A stretch of DNA of 64,000 nucleotides. Source: Arachis hypogaea. Taxonomy: Eukaryota; Streptophyta; Magnoliopsida; Fabales; Fabaceae. A program made the translations under genes and the position numbers. Positions 24,001 through 34,120 of this stretch are shown piece by piece; the first letter of the stretch is position 1; the number at the start of each line of letters is the position of its first letter. The stretch covers positions 24,651,427-24,715,426 of the forward strand of contig NC_092052.1 of the NCBI RefSeq assembly GCF_003086295.3. The letters are read 5' to 3'. The notes under the pieces are model-generated. The model was given only the letters and a program-made list of their open reading frames with translations, was not told where the DNA came from and made no database searches.

Positions 24001-27000
24001 GTATACTACAGCTTTATTGTTTCAAGAATTGATAGATTTTCCTTTCTCAAGTAAATTGTGCATGCAGCCTTTGGAAGAATAGATTTGCACTAGCCTATTT
24101 TTATCTTGAGAAGATATAAACCATTCATCTGTTGTTTTCTAATGAAATTTTTCATATGATTTATTAAAAAAAGGGAAAATGTTCGTAATACGGTATGAAA
24201 TTCACGATGACTAACAAAGCTAAGGTTCAATCCTTGTCCCTATTCTTCGAAATAAAAGTTAATTTCAGCACAAGATATGATGGGCCTATGTATTGTCCAT
24301 GCTTCATACCTAAAAAAGGTTTGTCTGAGGAGAGGTGTGTTGATATAAAACCATTGGTAGACCCAGAAATGTGTTTCTACCTAACAACATACGCTTTTTG
24401 AAGAGATCATTCATGACCAAAGATTTCCACATTGAGATGATCAACACGTAGTTAACCATCTTCATATTCAAGCAACTACATATGTGGTCCATACAGTTTG
24501 TGAGAATCTAAGAACAGAAAGTGCTTCATTTTTTCAAAAAACATTAAAGGGCTTTTTTTCTCGTACCTTTTTTCTTACTTTCTGATGGAATGCCATAGAG
24601 TATTCTGAAAACATGAATAGTACTTCTTTCTATTTCTTGCATTTATTTTATTTTATTTATTCTATTCTTCTATTTTGTTGTCAATTCTGCAATTATGTTG
24701 AAGAGAACAAATTTGAGTTAGTTGAAGTGAGATATTAATTAATATTCATAATATTTCAGGTAATTGAATTTGTGCAGTTTAAAGAACGGTTGCAACAGTC
24801 TAGTCAGTATTTTGTGGCACGAGTTGACACATCGATTTTACAGCTTAAGCAAAATGCAAATAACATTGACGAAGAGGAGGTAATTCAAATCTTGTTTGGT
24901 GGCATAGGTGAATGCCTTATTGCATATGATGTAAAGTTAATTACTGCTTATTCCATCAGGGTGTCCTTGAAAGCATGAAATGTGGGGTTCAATTCCTTGA
25001 TCTGTCTAATGAAATTGAATCAAAGTCTATATCCTTCAATGAAGACTTGCAGTTACGACCTTGGTGGACGCCAACTTCAGACAAAAACTATCTTTTAGGT
25101 CAGTTTTTCAATATACAAAAATTGGAAATAGGATGAGTTGATTTAGAGGGATGAGTTTGTTGATATCCATGCAACTATATAATTATCGGATTGTTTTAGA
25201 TTGGCTTGCAGTGTACTTTTGTGTACTCCGAATAACATGCTTTTTAGCCCATATTGATTCCAGTTTATTCTCTATAGTTCACTCTTTTGGAGTTCATTTA
25301 TAAACTGGTTTTATTTTTTATTTTTTTCAGAACGATTTGAAGGGACTTCTTATTGTCATAGAGAAGTTTCGGTAGGTGAAATCAGTCCTTGATGACTTGT
25401 GCCTGCTGTATAATAATCATTTTCTTTAGTAGAAACTTTAACTATGTTTTATCCCTTCCCTTATTGCATGGGTTGGCTATTTAGATCAAAGAGAGGGAAA
25501 CAAGTTTCCAGAGAGAGATTGAGAAGAAATCCATACTTCCACGGATGATATATCTTTCTATTCAAAGTGTTTCATCTTCAATTAAGGAACATGTTGAGGT
25601 CAATGGTTCTGTTTCACCTAAAATATCTTCAGAGATGAAACTATTGCTAGACCGCTATGCAAAACTTTTGGGCTTTTCTCTGAGTGAAGCAATAGAAGTT
25701 GTCATGGGCTTTTCCAGCAGTGAAAGTACCTCTGTGGTATGATTGTTTATGCTTTTATGCTCCTATTATTAGAAGTTAATTTTATTGAACAGAGCTATGA
25801 GACTATTGAGAAGGCAGCTGTGCTTGCAACAGGTTACTTCAGTGGAAGTAATTATGGTATCTTCTATCTTTGCAATAAAGAGCTATACTAACAAAGTGTG
25901 TTATCTTGAAAATGTCTTATCTCGGAAATAGAAATGGGAAAGAATAAGTGTAAGCACATTGAAAATTGAGCCATAGAAAAATGTTCCAATGGCGTCGTCT
26001 CATTCCATGTAGTCGATCCCACCTAGTGGGATAAGGCTTTGTTGTTCACTTGTTGAGGAGTCCAAATAAAGTTTTAGCCATTTGGGTGGGCTTAGTTAAA
26101 CTTGGTGATATCATCTATTCACTATGCATGTGTGAAAATAGATGTCCATTTACAACATATAGTAACCATATTACTGTAAGGATTTCCAATCAGTGTATTT
26201 GTCTCAGCATCAGCAACTAAGGACTAATAATTGCAACTATTCTCAAGTGTCATGTAGTTTTGAGTTAAATTTTAGATAAAAATTCCATTTATTTTTCATG
26301 CTTCTAATGTGGAAAATTTGATCCATAACTTCAAAATACTGTTGCAGGTTTCTTGTTCCAACCTGATTGACTGGTTGAATTTCATTGTATTTTTAAATGC
26401 ATGGAGCCTTAGCTCTCACGAACTTGTGCAACCAGAGAGTAATAGCAGCAAGCCACATATTTGGAATATCTTAGATTCTTTGCTGGAGAAGTATATTTTA
26501 GAGGTGGTCAAATCTATGGAGCCCGATATATGTTCTCCTTGGAATGATGTACAACTTGTAATGCAGATAGTTACTGAACCTTTGGCATGGCATGGACTTG
26601 TAATTATGTCTTGTCTTAGATCACTTCAACCATCTGGTAAGAAGAAAAAGAAAAGCGGATCAGTTGATCAGTCTACCTCAAATCTGGCTCATGCAATTCA
26701 AGATTCTGTCCAGCATTTATCCAATGTGTTAGAGGAGGTTCGGAGATGGCTAAGAGAATGGAATAAAAGACCCGAAGATGAGAATGTGGATAGCATCCTT
26801 GCTCCTCTGAGGAAAAATGGTCAAAATGATGGACCAGGGCAGGTCTATCGAATTTTCGAGACGTATATTTCCACTATTAACGAGGCAGAGGTTGGTGATC
26901 GTATTGCTCAATCCCTCAAATGCTGGAGTCCTGCGGAAGTTGCCAGGAAAATGGTGAATGGGAAGGTTAAAGTACTGGCAGAATTCTCTACCATGTGTGA

Positions 27001-27052
27001 TTCAAAAATTAAGTTACTACAGTCTATCGAACAACAAATTGCTCAAACATGA
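15045..27052 (+). CDS. NAA25: NAA25, auxiliary subunit of the NatB N-terminal acetyltransferase
   Basis: Nineteen coding exons: 15045-15191, 15893-16049, 16149-16267, 16383-16457, 18951-19044, 19169-19287, 20459-20529, 20726-20867, 20956-21131, 22233-22438, 22794-22924, 23425-23501, 23592-23666, 23804-23996, 24760-24879, 24960-25098, 25331-25371, 25485-25736, 26348-27052. All borders are GT-AG and phases add to an uninterrupted 1012-residue frame ending TGA. The product matches the plant NAA25/MDM20 family from end to end: N-terminal TPR-like helices (RRVRVIWDAID, ALKALVLERMGKPEEAL), the central MDM20 region (WAVCSIQLQV, LLLLAEGLLKKHI, GRLLARAGDY, DDWECFLNYLACL) and a conserved C-terminal half (MLVSPLWT, FMDDHFRESADLTFLAYRH, RPWWTPTS). 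NAA25 anchors the catalytic NAA20 to the ribosome; NatB acetylates N-termini starting Met-Asp, Met-Glu, Met-Asn or Met-Gln. Introns 4 (2.5 kb) and 6 hold transposon insertions. Exon calls used remembered family similarity, not an alignment. Confidence 0.92.
16830..17935 (-). mobile_element. Ty3/gypsy remnant in NAA25 intron 4 (integrase region, antisense to the gene)
   Basis: Read on the minus strand, about 17930-17335 gives broken but recognisable gypsy integrase words: an HGLFNDIANY-like segment, FFIWDDSLLYK, GFYWPTLFKDAKKF in degenerate form, CDNYKRTRNISRKN, MPLNKILEVEMFNVW. Stops and shifts interrupt it. Low-coordinate flanking sequence near 16860 (CCAGCAAGTGCATTGGGTC) resembles the end of the LTR-like repeat at 30750-32221, suggesting more than one gypsy-derived piece. 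No LTR pair or target duplication was found; it is an old fragment. Confidence 0.65.
17688..17881. repeat. 97-bp tandem duplication inside the gypsy remnant
   Basis: Two adjacent copies (17688-17784 and 17785-17881), each beginning ACCACC(T/C)TTCTGTTCTT, with about three differences. In a gypsy polyprotein this segment occurs once, so the duplication arose after or during decay of the fragment. Confidence 0.9.
19481..20025. mobile_element. hAT-type MITE, 545 bp, in NAA25 intron 6
   Basis: The ends read TAGAGGTGGCAAA and, reverse-complemented, TAGGGGTGGTAAA. A perfect 8-bp duplication CATAAGAT flanks them (19473-19480 and 20026-20033). The subterminal right part is GC-rich (GGCCCGGCGGCCC, CCCCGCGGG), the middle AT-rich. 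Non-coding; it lies between exons 6 and 7 without touching splice sites. Confidence 0.9.
20170..20355 (+). mobile_element. Au-type SINE in NAA25 intron 6
   Basis: After a T run of about 22 bp comes a diverged tRNA-related head with a box-B-like GGTCACGGGTACAA, then GGGTAGGCTACTTACATTAC, ACCCTTCCCCCTAGACCC and GTGCACCGGGCTG followed by T residues. That order is the signature of the widespread plant Au SINE. Target duplications were not resolved. Confidence 0.7.
21800..22010. repeat. Diverged dispersed repeat with internal duplication, NAA25 intron 9
   Basis: Contains TTAGTCGGGGTTAGCTGCAT followed by two related stretches of roughly 90 bp, each with GATGTCA(T/C)TGTGT, CATGCAT and ACAAAGTTTTAC(G/A)TTGG. 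The wording resembles a common plant intergenic repeat; class uncertain. Confidence 0.4.
25793..25856 (+). other. Candidate cryptic or poison exon in NAA25 intron 18
   Basis: A 64-nt segment bounded by an acceptor (GAACAG) and a donor (GTATCT) is open in the phase expected after exon 18. Inclusion would shift exon 19 and meet a TGA within about eight codons, so it would trigger early termination. Known NAA25 proteins, as remembered, lack this segment. It is reported as a possibility, not as part of the coding model. Confidence 0.25.
25980..26060. repeat. Fragment of a dispersed repeat ending in TTGTTG-like sequence, NAA25 intron 18
   Basis: The stretch around TCCCACCTAGTGGGATAAGG followed by CTTTGTTGTT is similar to the 3' end of a widespread plant retroposon (TS-like SINE tails end in TTG repeats). 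Only a fragment is visible. Confidence 0.35.
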
Positions 27053-27347
27053 AGAAACAATCATATGTGGCGCTGAAGTTTGATTTGGGATTTACAAATA
27101 TGGCCTCTTCTATTGCTGTCCAGATATGAACCGTGGATGCCATGGGGTGAGAAAAGTGAGCTCAAAGTTAGTATTTTCTGTGGAAGAGCCATTAATGGTT
27201 TGTTGGCAGCTCTAATACTGGCTCTGGTTTTTTGTTGGTCATTTTCATGTAAAATTTTGATGTGTTCTATTCATTTTTATTCTATCCTCTCCTGGGCCTT
27301 TTATGAGCAATTTACCTTTTTTTTTTTTTGTCAGAATTGTAGTTCCG

Positions 27348-27353
27348 AATAAA
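27348..27353 (+). terminator. Likely poly(A) signal of NAA25
   Basis: AATAAA lies about 300 bp after the stop codon, in T-rich sequence with a GATGTAATATTTGG stretch just downstream. A 3' UTR of this length is ordinary for a plant gene. Confidence 0.5.
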
Positions 27354-28008
27354 AATTTTGGCGATGTAATATTTGGTTTGATTAGTTTAATTTGAGATTA
27401 TAGATTTTATTTAAACAAGGTAGAAGATTCTTAATTGCATAATTCTTTTTGAAGATGTTTCCTTCATATTTGTTCATTTTATGATTTTTATATTTTAGGT
27501 CTCGTGGCCTTGATGACCCAACATTGAAAAGGGAAATATATTTTCTAATTTTTTTTTCAATTAATATTATAAATTGTGATTTTCTACTATATAATATATT
27601 TTCGCATGTTTTTTCTTAATTTTACTTACAGAATTTATAATAAGATATACTTTATAACATCAATTCAGAGATTTGTTTTTTGTGATTGCATAGACCAGAA
27701 TGTATTGGTACCAATATTTACTCGTATTAAAGGAATTATACAGCAGAGAATGTTTGCTCTATTAGCACGGTTTCTAACTTTCAGCATTAGTTTTCTATGC
27801 ATAGCTTCTTTGAATTCATTATACAATATTTCGCTAGAAAGGTGAATTCTACTCAAATTTTGATTTACTCCTCCATAAAGAGCACAATTTACCTTGTAGA
27901 AGGAAAGCTTGACCATTTCAACTCCTAAGCAAGCTGGAATTAAAAAAAAGTACAAAAACATTATGCTTAAAAAAGTGGCACGAAATGTTTTTAAATTTGT
28001 CAAATTCT
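27354..28008. other. Region between NAA25 and the next MITE, no supported gene
   Basis: AT-rich. A minus-strand open frame at 27665-28003 (112 codons) starts with a hydrophobic stretch but has no recognisable domain and no promoter evidence; it is not called a gene. Confidence 0.4.
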
Positions 28009-28013
28009 ATTTA

Positions 28014-28188
28014 AAGGTGAGTTCTATGGTGTCTTTGTTATGGTGTCTAAATTGCCTAACTTTCTTTTTAAAGTAAAAAATAAAATATTTAAAATAAAAA
28101 ATAAATCATGTAAAATTTATTAAATATTATTTATTTATTTTTTTTAGTAATTTAGGTACAAAGTGATAGGCATCACAACATTCACCTT
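28014..28188. mobile_element. Small MITE, 175 bp
   Basis: The ends are AAGGTGAGTTCTATGGTGTC and, reverse-complemented, AAGGTGAATGTTGTGATGCC, imperfectly inverted over about 40 bp around an AT-rich core. A 5-bp repeat ATTTA flanks them (28009-28013, 28189-28193), though A/T bias makes the exact duplication length ambiguous. Confidence 0.65.
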
Positions 28189-29161
28189 ATTTAAATGTCA
28201 ATCAAAATGGTATTCTCTCATTACCCAAATTAAAATATTCTACTACGAAATAATATGATTCTACTTAATGTGAAAATTAAATAATTATTATTATAATACA
28301 TATCTTCCTTTTCGGTTTCAATAATTTGGTAACCCTCGACCCACTAGAGTTCTATACGAGTGTTAACAAAATATTTTGGGTAAACTGTAAAAAATGTCCT
28401 ATAATTATTAAATTGCTAGTAGAATTACCATATAAATTCATTTTCAAAAAAAATATTATCAAAATATTATAAAATACGATGAAAATTTAAAAAATGCAAT
28501 TTTTATAAGTAATAAATGCCTTATTATTTTGCAAAGCGCTTATATATTTGATATAAAATTTTGTGAGAATGTTTGTATAACTATTGAAAAAGTGCATATA
28601 AAAAAATAAATCAAAATTTGATTTATAAATTTTTCTGATTTTTTCAAAATATTTTTGGTCATTTACAAAAAAAAAATGCCAAAAGATATCCACTTATATA
28701 AAATCACTAAATTTTAAAAGAAAAAATATTTTATTTTTTTAGTTACGTCTACCAAAACAAAATCAAAATTAATCTCTAAAACTATTTTAAGAATATATAT
28801 TAAGGATTGGTTATTCAATTTTTTTAAAATAAATAATTTAAATAATTTATTTATAGATATAGATAATTTATAATATATTTATCAATTTCAGTTCCTTTAC
28901 ATGTCTCGTTTACCGTGTAAACGAATTAAGATTGTTTATATCTCGTTTATACTAGACATGTCACACAGTTTATGTATTGTGTTTGCACACATGTTATAAC
29001 ACGTAGTTTATCACATTTACGGTGTAAACGAGATAAGGTTTAGACGCGCTTATATAAGGAACTCGTTCACAGCACCTCAAATGTCACTCTCATTGTCCCT
29101 TAACCTTCAGTTATCCTTTAGCCAGGCGTTTTTCTTGATATTCTTGAGATATTCGGACATT

Positions 29162-30148
29162 ATGGTGCGCACAGATGCACGAGACAATGATATCAACCGC
29201 CTAAATGCAACGTGGCACGTCGCAGAAACGATTGACTTCTAGGTTGTTGTTTTTCTCTTTTAAATAAATAAGCATATAATTATAGTTAGAGTATTTTTAT
29301 AGATTTAATGTTGTTATACATGAGTAGAATAGATTATGTTTTGGTAACATAAAATATGTTAGTTGGCATATTATTAGCATTTGTTAAGTAGTAATAAAAT
29401 ACATTCTTAGTAAATATTAATTAATTAATTTAAGGTAACCTATTAGTTAATTTAATTTATTTAGTCAATGTTTCTTGCGTTTTATTATTTTTTTAATTCT
29501 AATTTTATATTTTTAATTTTATTTTTGAATATGCTAGATAACTTGTTTTACTGAATGTGTGTTGTAATGTTGTTGGATAAATTTTTTAAATATTTGATTT
29601 TTATAATTAATTATTCTGAATCCAATTAAATTATGAAATGTGAAATAATTATTTATTATAATGTTTATCTTTTTATTTCAAAATATAAATTTTTACTTTT
29701 GAAATAGGTTTGTTATTGAAATATTTTATTTTTTTTAATAGAGGTCTCGCCTACTACTCCCTAGGCGAGTGAGCCACACTCTTGCTCCACCAGACACCAT
29801 TCTTCCTTACTTGAGGGAGGCTGGGTTTGGCGATACGGTACAGCGCAGGGACTTTGTGTTTGACAATGCCTGATTATTGCATTTGTGAAGCATTGGCATC
29901 CAGAGACCCAAATTTTTCACATGCCTTGGATGAGTGCACCATCACCCTGCAGGATGTTGCGTACCACCTTAGTTGGTTACACATGCACGGAGAGCCAGTG
30001 GATGGGTGCTTGCGTGACTTCCAGACATGGTACCAGCACCCGACCTAGGAGTGGGTAGAGGAACTCCTCGGTGCTAAGCCTCTTCATACTCGGCAGCAGA
30101 GAATGCAGAGGAAAGAGTCATTTTCATCAAGTTGACATGGCTTAGGGG
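29162..30148 (+). pseudogene. Plant mobile domain (MAIN-like) gene, broken
   Basis: The first piece, 29162-29242, gives MVRTDARDNDINRLN then HVAETIDF and a TAG where family members usually continue with Gln; a GTTGTT donor follows at once, so one C-to-T change probably made the stop. After an AT-rich intron, 29742 onward gives RRVSHTLAPPDTILPYLREA and FGDTVQRRDFVFDNA, then a TGA. Frame changes are needed to reach HPETQIFHMPW, ECTITLQDVAYHL, HGEPVDGCLRDF and TWYQHPT, which also ends in a stop. This is the N-terminal part of a PMD (aminotransferase-like plant mobile domain) protein. It stops at about LTWLRG, directly against the converging transposase; the rest is deleted. PMD proteins act in silencing and meristem maintenance when host-encoded, and MULEs often carry relatives. 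Confidence 0.8.
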
Positions 30149-30749
30149 GGCTTCCAACCACTGTCATAAGCTCTAAGTGCAGCCTTGATCGCTTGAGATT
30201 TATCAGATATAATCAAAAGCCCTTCTTATGGTGTCACATGTCGTCTCAGGTTGGTAACGAAGAATGATCAGGACTCCGTAATCTCAGACTCGACAATTGC
30301 AAATGCCACAGAAAGGATGTTACTTTTATTGTCTTGCGCCACTGCAATTAGCAACACACCACCATATTTTCAATACAGATGCATGCCATCGACACTGACG
30401 AAGAGCTTGCAATGCTTGAAAGCCTTTACACCAGGAGAAAAAGCCCAGAGTACCTTATTGAATTGGCTGCAATCGCGTACCACCAAGTGTCCATCATAGT
30501 AAGGTACCGCCTGAAAATCACATATTATTCTGGGACAACAGCTCTACAATACTTGCAACAACTTTGGAACCTTATTATATGACTTCTCCCAATTACCATA
30601 TATTTGCGCAATTACCTTTTGTTTTGCCATCTGGACCTTTTTGTATGAAGATTTGAAGTGATAGCTTTATCTAACTGCACCTTGTAGAACAAGATTAATA
30701 ACTAATGGGTTGGACTGTATGAGGGAAAAGATGACACTACAAATAAGGT

Positions 30750-32221
30750 TGATGGTGCGAAATTTATAAACCACAAACTAACCGGCAAGTGCACCGGGTC
30801 GTACCAAGTAATACCTCAGGTGAGTGAGGGTCGATCCCACGAGGATTGATGGATCAAGCAACAATGGTTGATTGATGATCTTAGTCAGGCAAGTAGAAAA
30901 GAGTGTTTGAATATTCAAAGAGCATTAAACAATCGTGCAGAAACTAAAATAGTAAAGTAAATGGGTTGGGAGTAAAATATGGAGAAGACAGTTAAGGTTT
31001 CAAAGTTATCTATTTTTCCGGATTAACTTTTCTTACTAACTATTTTAATCATGTAAGATTTAATTTATGGCAAACTATATGTGACTAGACCCTAATTCAT
31101 TAGACCTTTCTAGTCTCCTCTAATTTTCATCAACTGCCAATTTCTTGGTCAATTAATTCCAATTAGAGGGTGATGATCAAATCCCAGTTTATATGCCACA
31201 AAAACTCTAATTCCTCAAAAATAAAAGGATTATATGTCATGTATCCCGTTAAATCCAGATAATTAAAATTTAGGAGAATATGTTTTCAAGCTGTTGTTTA
31301 AGTAAAGAGCTTTTCCAAGTTATACAAGAACTCAAGTAGAAGGAGGGTCATACTTCCGTTCCACCCAAATTCATAAGATAAAGAGCGAAAACAATTCTTA
31401 AATTATAAATCCATACATGAATTAAAATAGAAAAAGCAATAAAGTCAATCCATACAAATAGACAGAGCTCTTAACCTTAACAATGGAGGTTTAGTTGCTC
31501 ATGGTTCAGAGTAGAAAACTAGGATTGTAAATTGGAATGGAATAATGTTGTGTTGGAACTCCCTGTTGGAATTCCCTTTTTATTTCTAATCCTAATTAAT
31601 TAAAAATCTATCTTCTAAAACTAAAATAATATATTTTTCTATTATTTTTTAAATAAAATAAAGTTTTTAAATCATAATTAATTAAAGCAATCAACATGTC
31701 TTCACTTGATGGATGGGGACCACTTGCTTCGTAGGGTCCATGCCTAACTTGGAGTGGGCATAACCATTCTTGTGTGAATATCCCTTGAGTCTCTGCTATC
31801 CCCTGGCTCTAGTCTGTGTTTTTGGGCCGAAAACTGGGTCGAAACTTGGCCTGAAATCGCCTCCAGCGTTTTCTGCATGCCGTGCATGTCACGCATACGC
31901 GTAAGGTACGCGCACGCGTCGCTGAGCAACTTCGCTTTTCACGCGTACGCGTCAGGTACGCGCACGCGTCGCCATGGATAGCTCCAAATCGCGCGTATGC
32001 GTCAGGCACGCGCACGCGTCGCTCTTCACTGGTCAGCTCCTTGGTTTCTTCTCTTTCTCTGCAGAAACTCCATCAAATCCATCCGAATGCTACCTAAAAT
32101 AAATAAAATTGCACAAGACTCAAAGTAGCACCCATAGTGGCTAAAAGATAATTAATTATTGATTAAACTTAACAATTTAAATTCAAATTCACTAGGAAAA
32201 GATAGGAAAGTTGCTCACGCA
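30750..32221 (-). mobile_element. Solo LTR of a gypsy-like retrotransposon, about 1.47 kb
   Basis: Begins TGATGGTGCGAAATT and ends at CA, inside transposase coding sequence that resumes on both sides, which fixes the insertion. The flanks TAAGG and TAAGT are offset by one base from ideal TG/CA ends, so a 5-bp duplication is only probable. Near the low-coordinate end, the minus-strand reading has GGGATCGACCCTCACTCACC and a CGACCCGGTGCACTTGCC word, wording I associate with the end of a gypsy LTR in legumes. No primer-binding site or internal region follows, hence a solo LTR. Confidence 0.65.
31880..32025. repeat. Triplicated CpG-rich motif inside the solo LTR
   Basis: Three units spaced by about 50 bp each contain two close words of the type ACGCG(T/C)A(C/T)GCGT and GCGCACGCGTCGC separated by an AGG(T/C)A linker. 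This is by far the most CpG-dense stretch in an AT-rich neighbourhood. Its position in the LTR suggests a regulatory or methylation-target role; that is inference. Confidence 0.8.
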
Positions 32222-33915
32222 TAAGTTGATATCCAACTTTCGATGGATATGAGACATGGTGGGTGCTAAACAGGTGAGCGCACCTCCAAATTTACGTACC
32301 TCCCTAACGAATTAAAATATAATCGGTTGGCATTTAAAATCAAAATAATCATGATAAATAAGAATATACACTATAATATAAAGTAAGGCTTACTAATATC
32401 TGAGATTTTGTCGGAGGACAACACGGGGACTCCAAGAACATTTTGCTGCAATTTGCTTAACATGTACATGGTACTTTGATCGATCCGACTCCACAACTCA
32501 GTATTCAATACTTCTTCGAATGCTGCAATTCTTCACACCTTGCATGACTCCCTCTTCGCTTTTGAATCTATGATCAATGCAAAACTCCACACCATTGTCT
32601 ATGTTGTAATCGTCCCTACCTTGCATCGCATCCAGATCCAGTGTATGATAGTGACTGGGTACAACTAATAACTCCGGAATTAGTTGCGGGGCAGGCAGAA
32701 GATATCGAACTGAAATATCGACCGAAATATCTGATACAAACTCCTTCTCATCATCATCATCAAAAGAACCACCATCATTGTTATCGCCAACATACTCTTT
32801 ATCGAACTTCCCACCGTCCATGTCTATGTCTATCACTGGACTAGCATAATATAACGGTGGTGGTGCAAGAGGTGGGTCGTCCTGGACAAAATTCGAGTGG
32901 CCAGAACCACCACCACCAACATTACCAATCTCCATAGAATGCTCTATCACTTATTCTACCATGATTCTCCCGTGGATATCAAACGTGAGGTGCACATGCT
33001 CATCGCTATCGAGCCAAAATAGAAGAAACCGAAAATTTTTATTTTCCATCAGTGCCAGCAACATATACCCTACTCTTCCAACCTCTTTTGTCCCGTTAGC
33101 ACCGATGTTCGTCAATATTAGATTCTTCAGCCCAGACAAAGAATTTACTTTCCGAGTGTGCAATAGAATCGAATTATCACATACTCAAATATAACCTCAG
33201 TATTACTGTTTCTCATATGATAATTAGGATACACACTTACAACAACATATCCACTACCACTAGACATTTTTACTAAATTTATTGAAGAAAAAGGGAAGAG
33301 AAGAAAAAGTGAAATGTTTGTGGAGAATAGGAATACAAATAGTTGCAGATCCTTTTATACCTACTCAAAATTTGTCGTACTTTATCTCATTTACAGTGCA
33401 AACGAGTTAATTTCTCTACTATTTTGTTTATAGTGTAAACGAAATAAACTTGTGCGTATCTCGTTTATAGTATAAATGAGATGCATGTTGATCGCTCTCT
33501 CTTATGTATCACGTGTGCAAATGTGTCTTATCTCGTTTACATTATAAATAAGATAAATAAAAAAATATAAATTAATAAATAGACTATAAATTATCTATAT
33601 CTATAAATAAAATATTTAATTTATTTATTTAAAAAAAATCTAGGATATTCTTATCGCGTTTAAAATATTTTGAAAGAATTTTTGTAGTTAATAAATTTAG
33701 AGAATATTTTTTGTCAACAATTTGATAATTCAGGATCATCTTTTGGTGGTTTACTCAAATTTTTTTATCCATAGTAAACAACAATTTAAGTGTTAAAAAA
33801 AATCCAAATTGTCGGCTTAAGATATTCTTCGGTGCAGCCGTGCAGGTGTCATTTCATTTTTGGGCTTTTTTTTTTTTGGCCATGATTTTTGCGCTGTTTA
33901 TATATATATGGATTT

Positions 33916-34105
33916 AACCAAGTTGGGTTGGTCTAGTGGTTAGCTCACTAGTCCGCTTAAGCAAGTGTCGGGGGTTCGAATCCCGCCTTGTGCATGCAGC
34001 AACTCATTGGCCAGCGGCAAACCCTTAAATGGAGCTCAGTACCGCGACGGATTAGTCCTTGGCCTGTCGGGTTGGGGGATACCGTGGGAAACCAAAAAAA
34101 AAAAA
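33916..34105 (+). mobile_element. tRNA-derived SINE, about 190 bp, full length
   Basis: The head has a box-A-like TGGTCTAGTGGTTAGC and a box-B-like GGTTCGAATCCC at tRNA-like spacing, followed by an unrelated body (CGCGACGGATTAGTCCTTGG) and a tail of 12 A residues. Target duplications of 15 bp, TATATATATGGATTT, flank it at 33901-33915 and 34106-34120. Non-coding; mobilised in trans by a LINE. Promoter boxes appear intact. Confidence 0.93.
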
Positions 34106-34120
34106 TATATATATGGATTT

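Larger units (their letters stand above)
30149..33267 (-). pseudogene. MuDR-type transposase, broken, interrupted by a solo LTR
   Basis: Starts MSSGSGYVVVSVYPN at 33267. The N-terminal half (GRVGYMLLALMENKNFRF, IHGRIMVE, an acidic linker, DYNIDNGVEFCIDHRFKSEE) is read to about 32390 with in-frame stops. An intron separates it from REVRKFGGAHTCLAPTMSH at about 32300-32230. The LTR at 30750-32221 follows. The MULE domain resumes at about 30750 with VIFSLIQSNP, then KVIAQIYGNWEKSY, VVRDCSQFNKV, FVSVDGMHLY, LLIAVAQDNKSNILSVAFAI, FFVTNLRRHVTP, LLIISDKSQAIKAALRAYD. At least four stops are present. The conserved D in SVDGMHLY and D in ISDKSQAIKAAL, part of the DDE triad, are visible; the third acidic residue and the SWIM finger are lost with the deleted C-terminus. 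Confidence 0.85.
28378..33756 (-). mobile_element. 5.4-kb MULE with plant-mobile-domain cargo and nested solo LTR
   Basis: Long diverged inverted repeats of several hundred bp begin GGGTAAACTG (left) and, reverse-complemented, GAGTAAACCACC (right). Flanks AAATATTTT (28369-28377) and AAATTTTTT (33757-33765) form a 9-bp duplication with one change. Subterminal DNA on both sides carries repeated CTCGTTTA/TAAACGAG words. Inside, a PMD pseudogene on + (29162-30148) and a MuDR transposase pseudogene on - (33267-30149) converge. A solo LTR splits the transposase. Neither gene is intact. Confidence 0.85.

Noticed and set aside
27665..28003. 112-codon minus-strand frame with a hydrophobic start
   Set aside because: No recognisable domain, AT-rich codon use, no promoter or splice support.
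32641..33194. Plus-strand frames within the MULE
   Set aside because: Antisense to the transposase pseudogene.
33916..33990. Possible tRNA gene
   Set aside because: Has A- and B-box-like sequence but continues into a SINE body and poly(A) between 15-bp duplications; no full cloverleaf.
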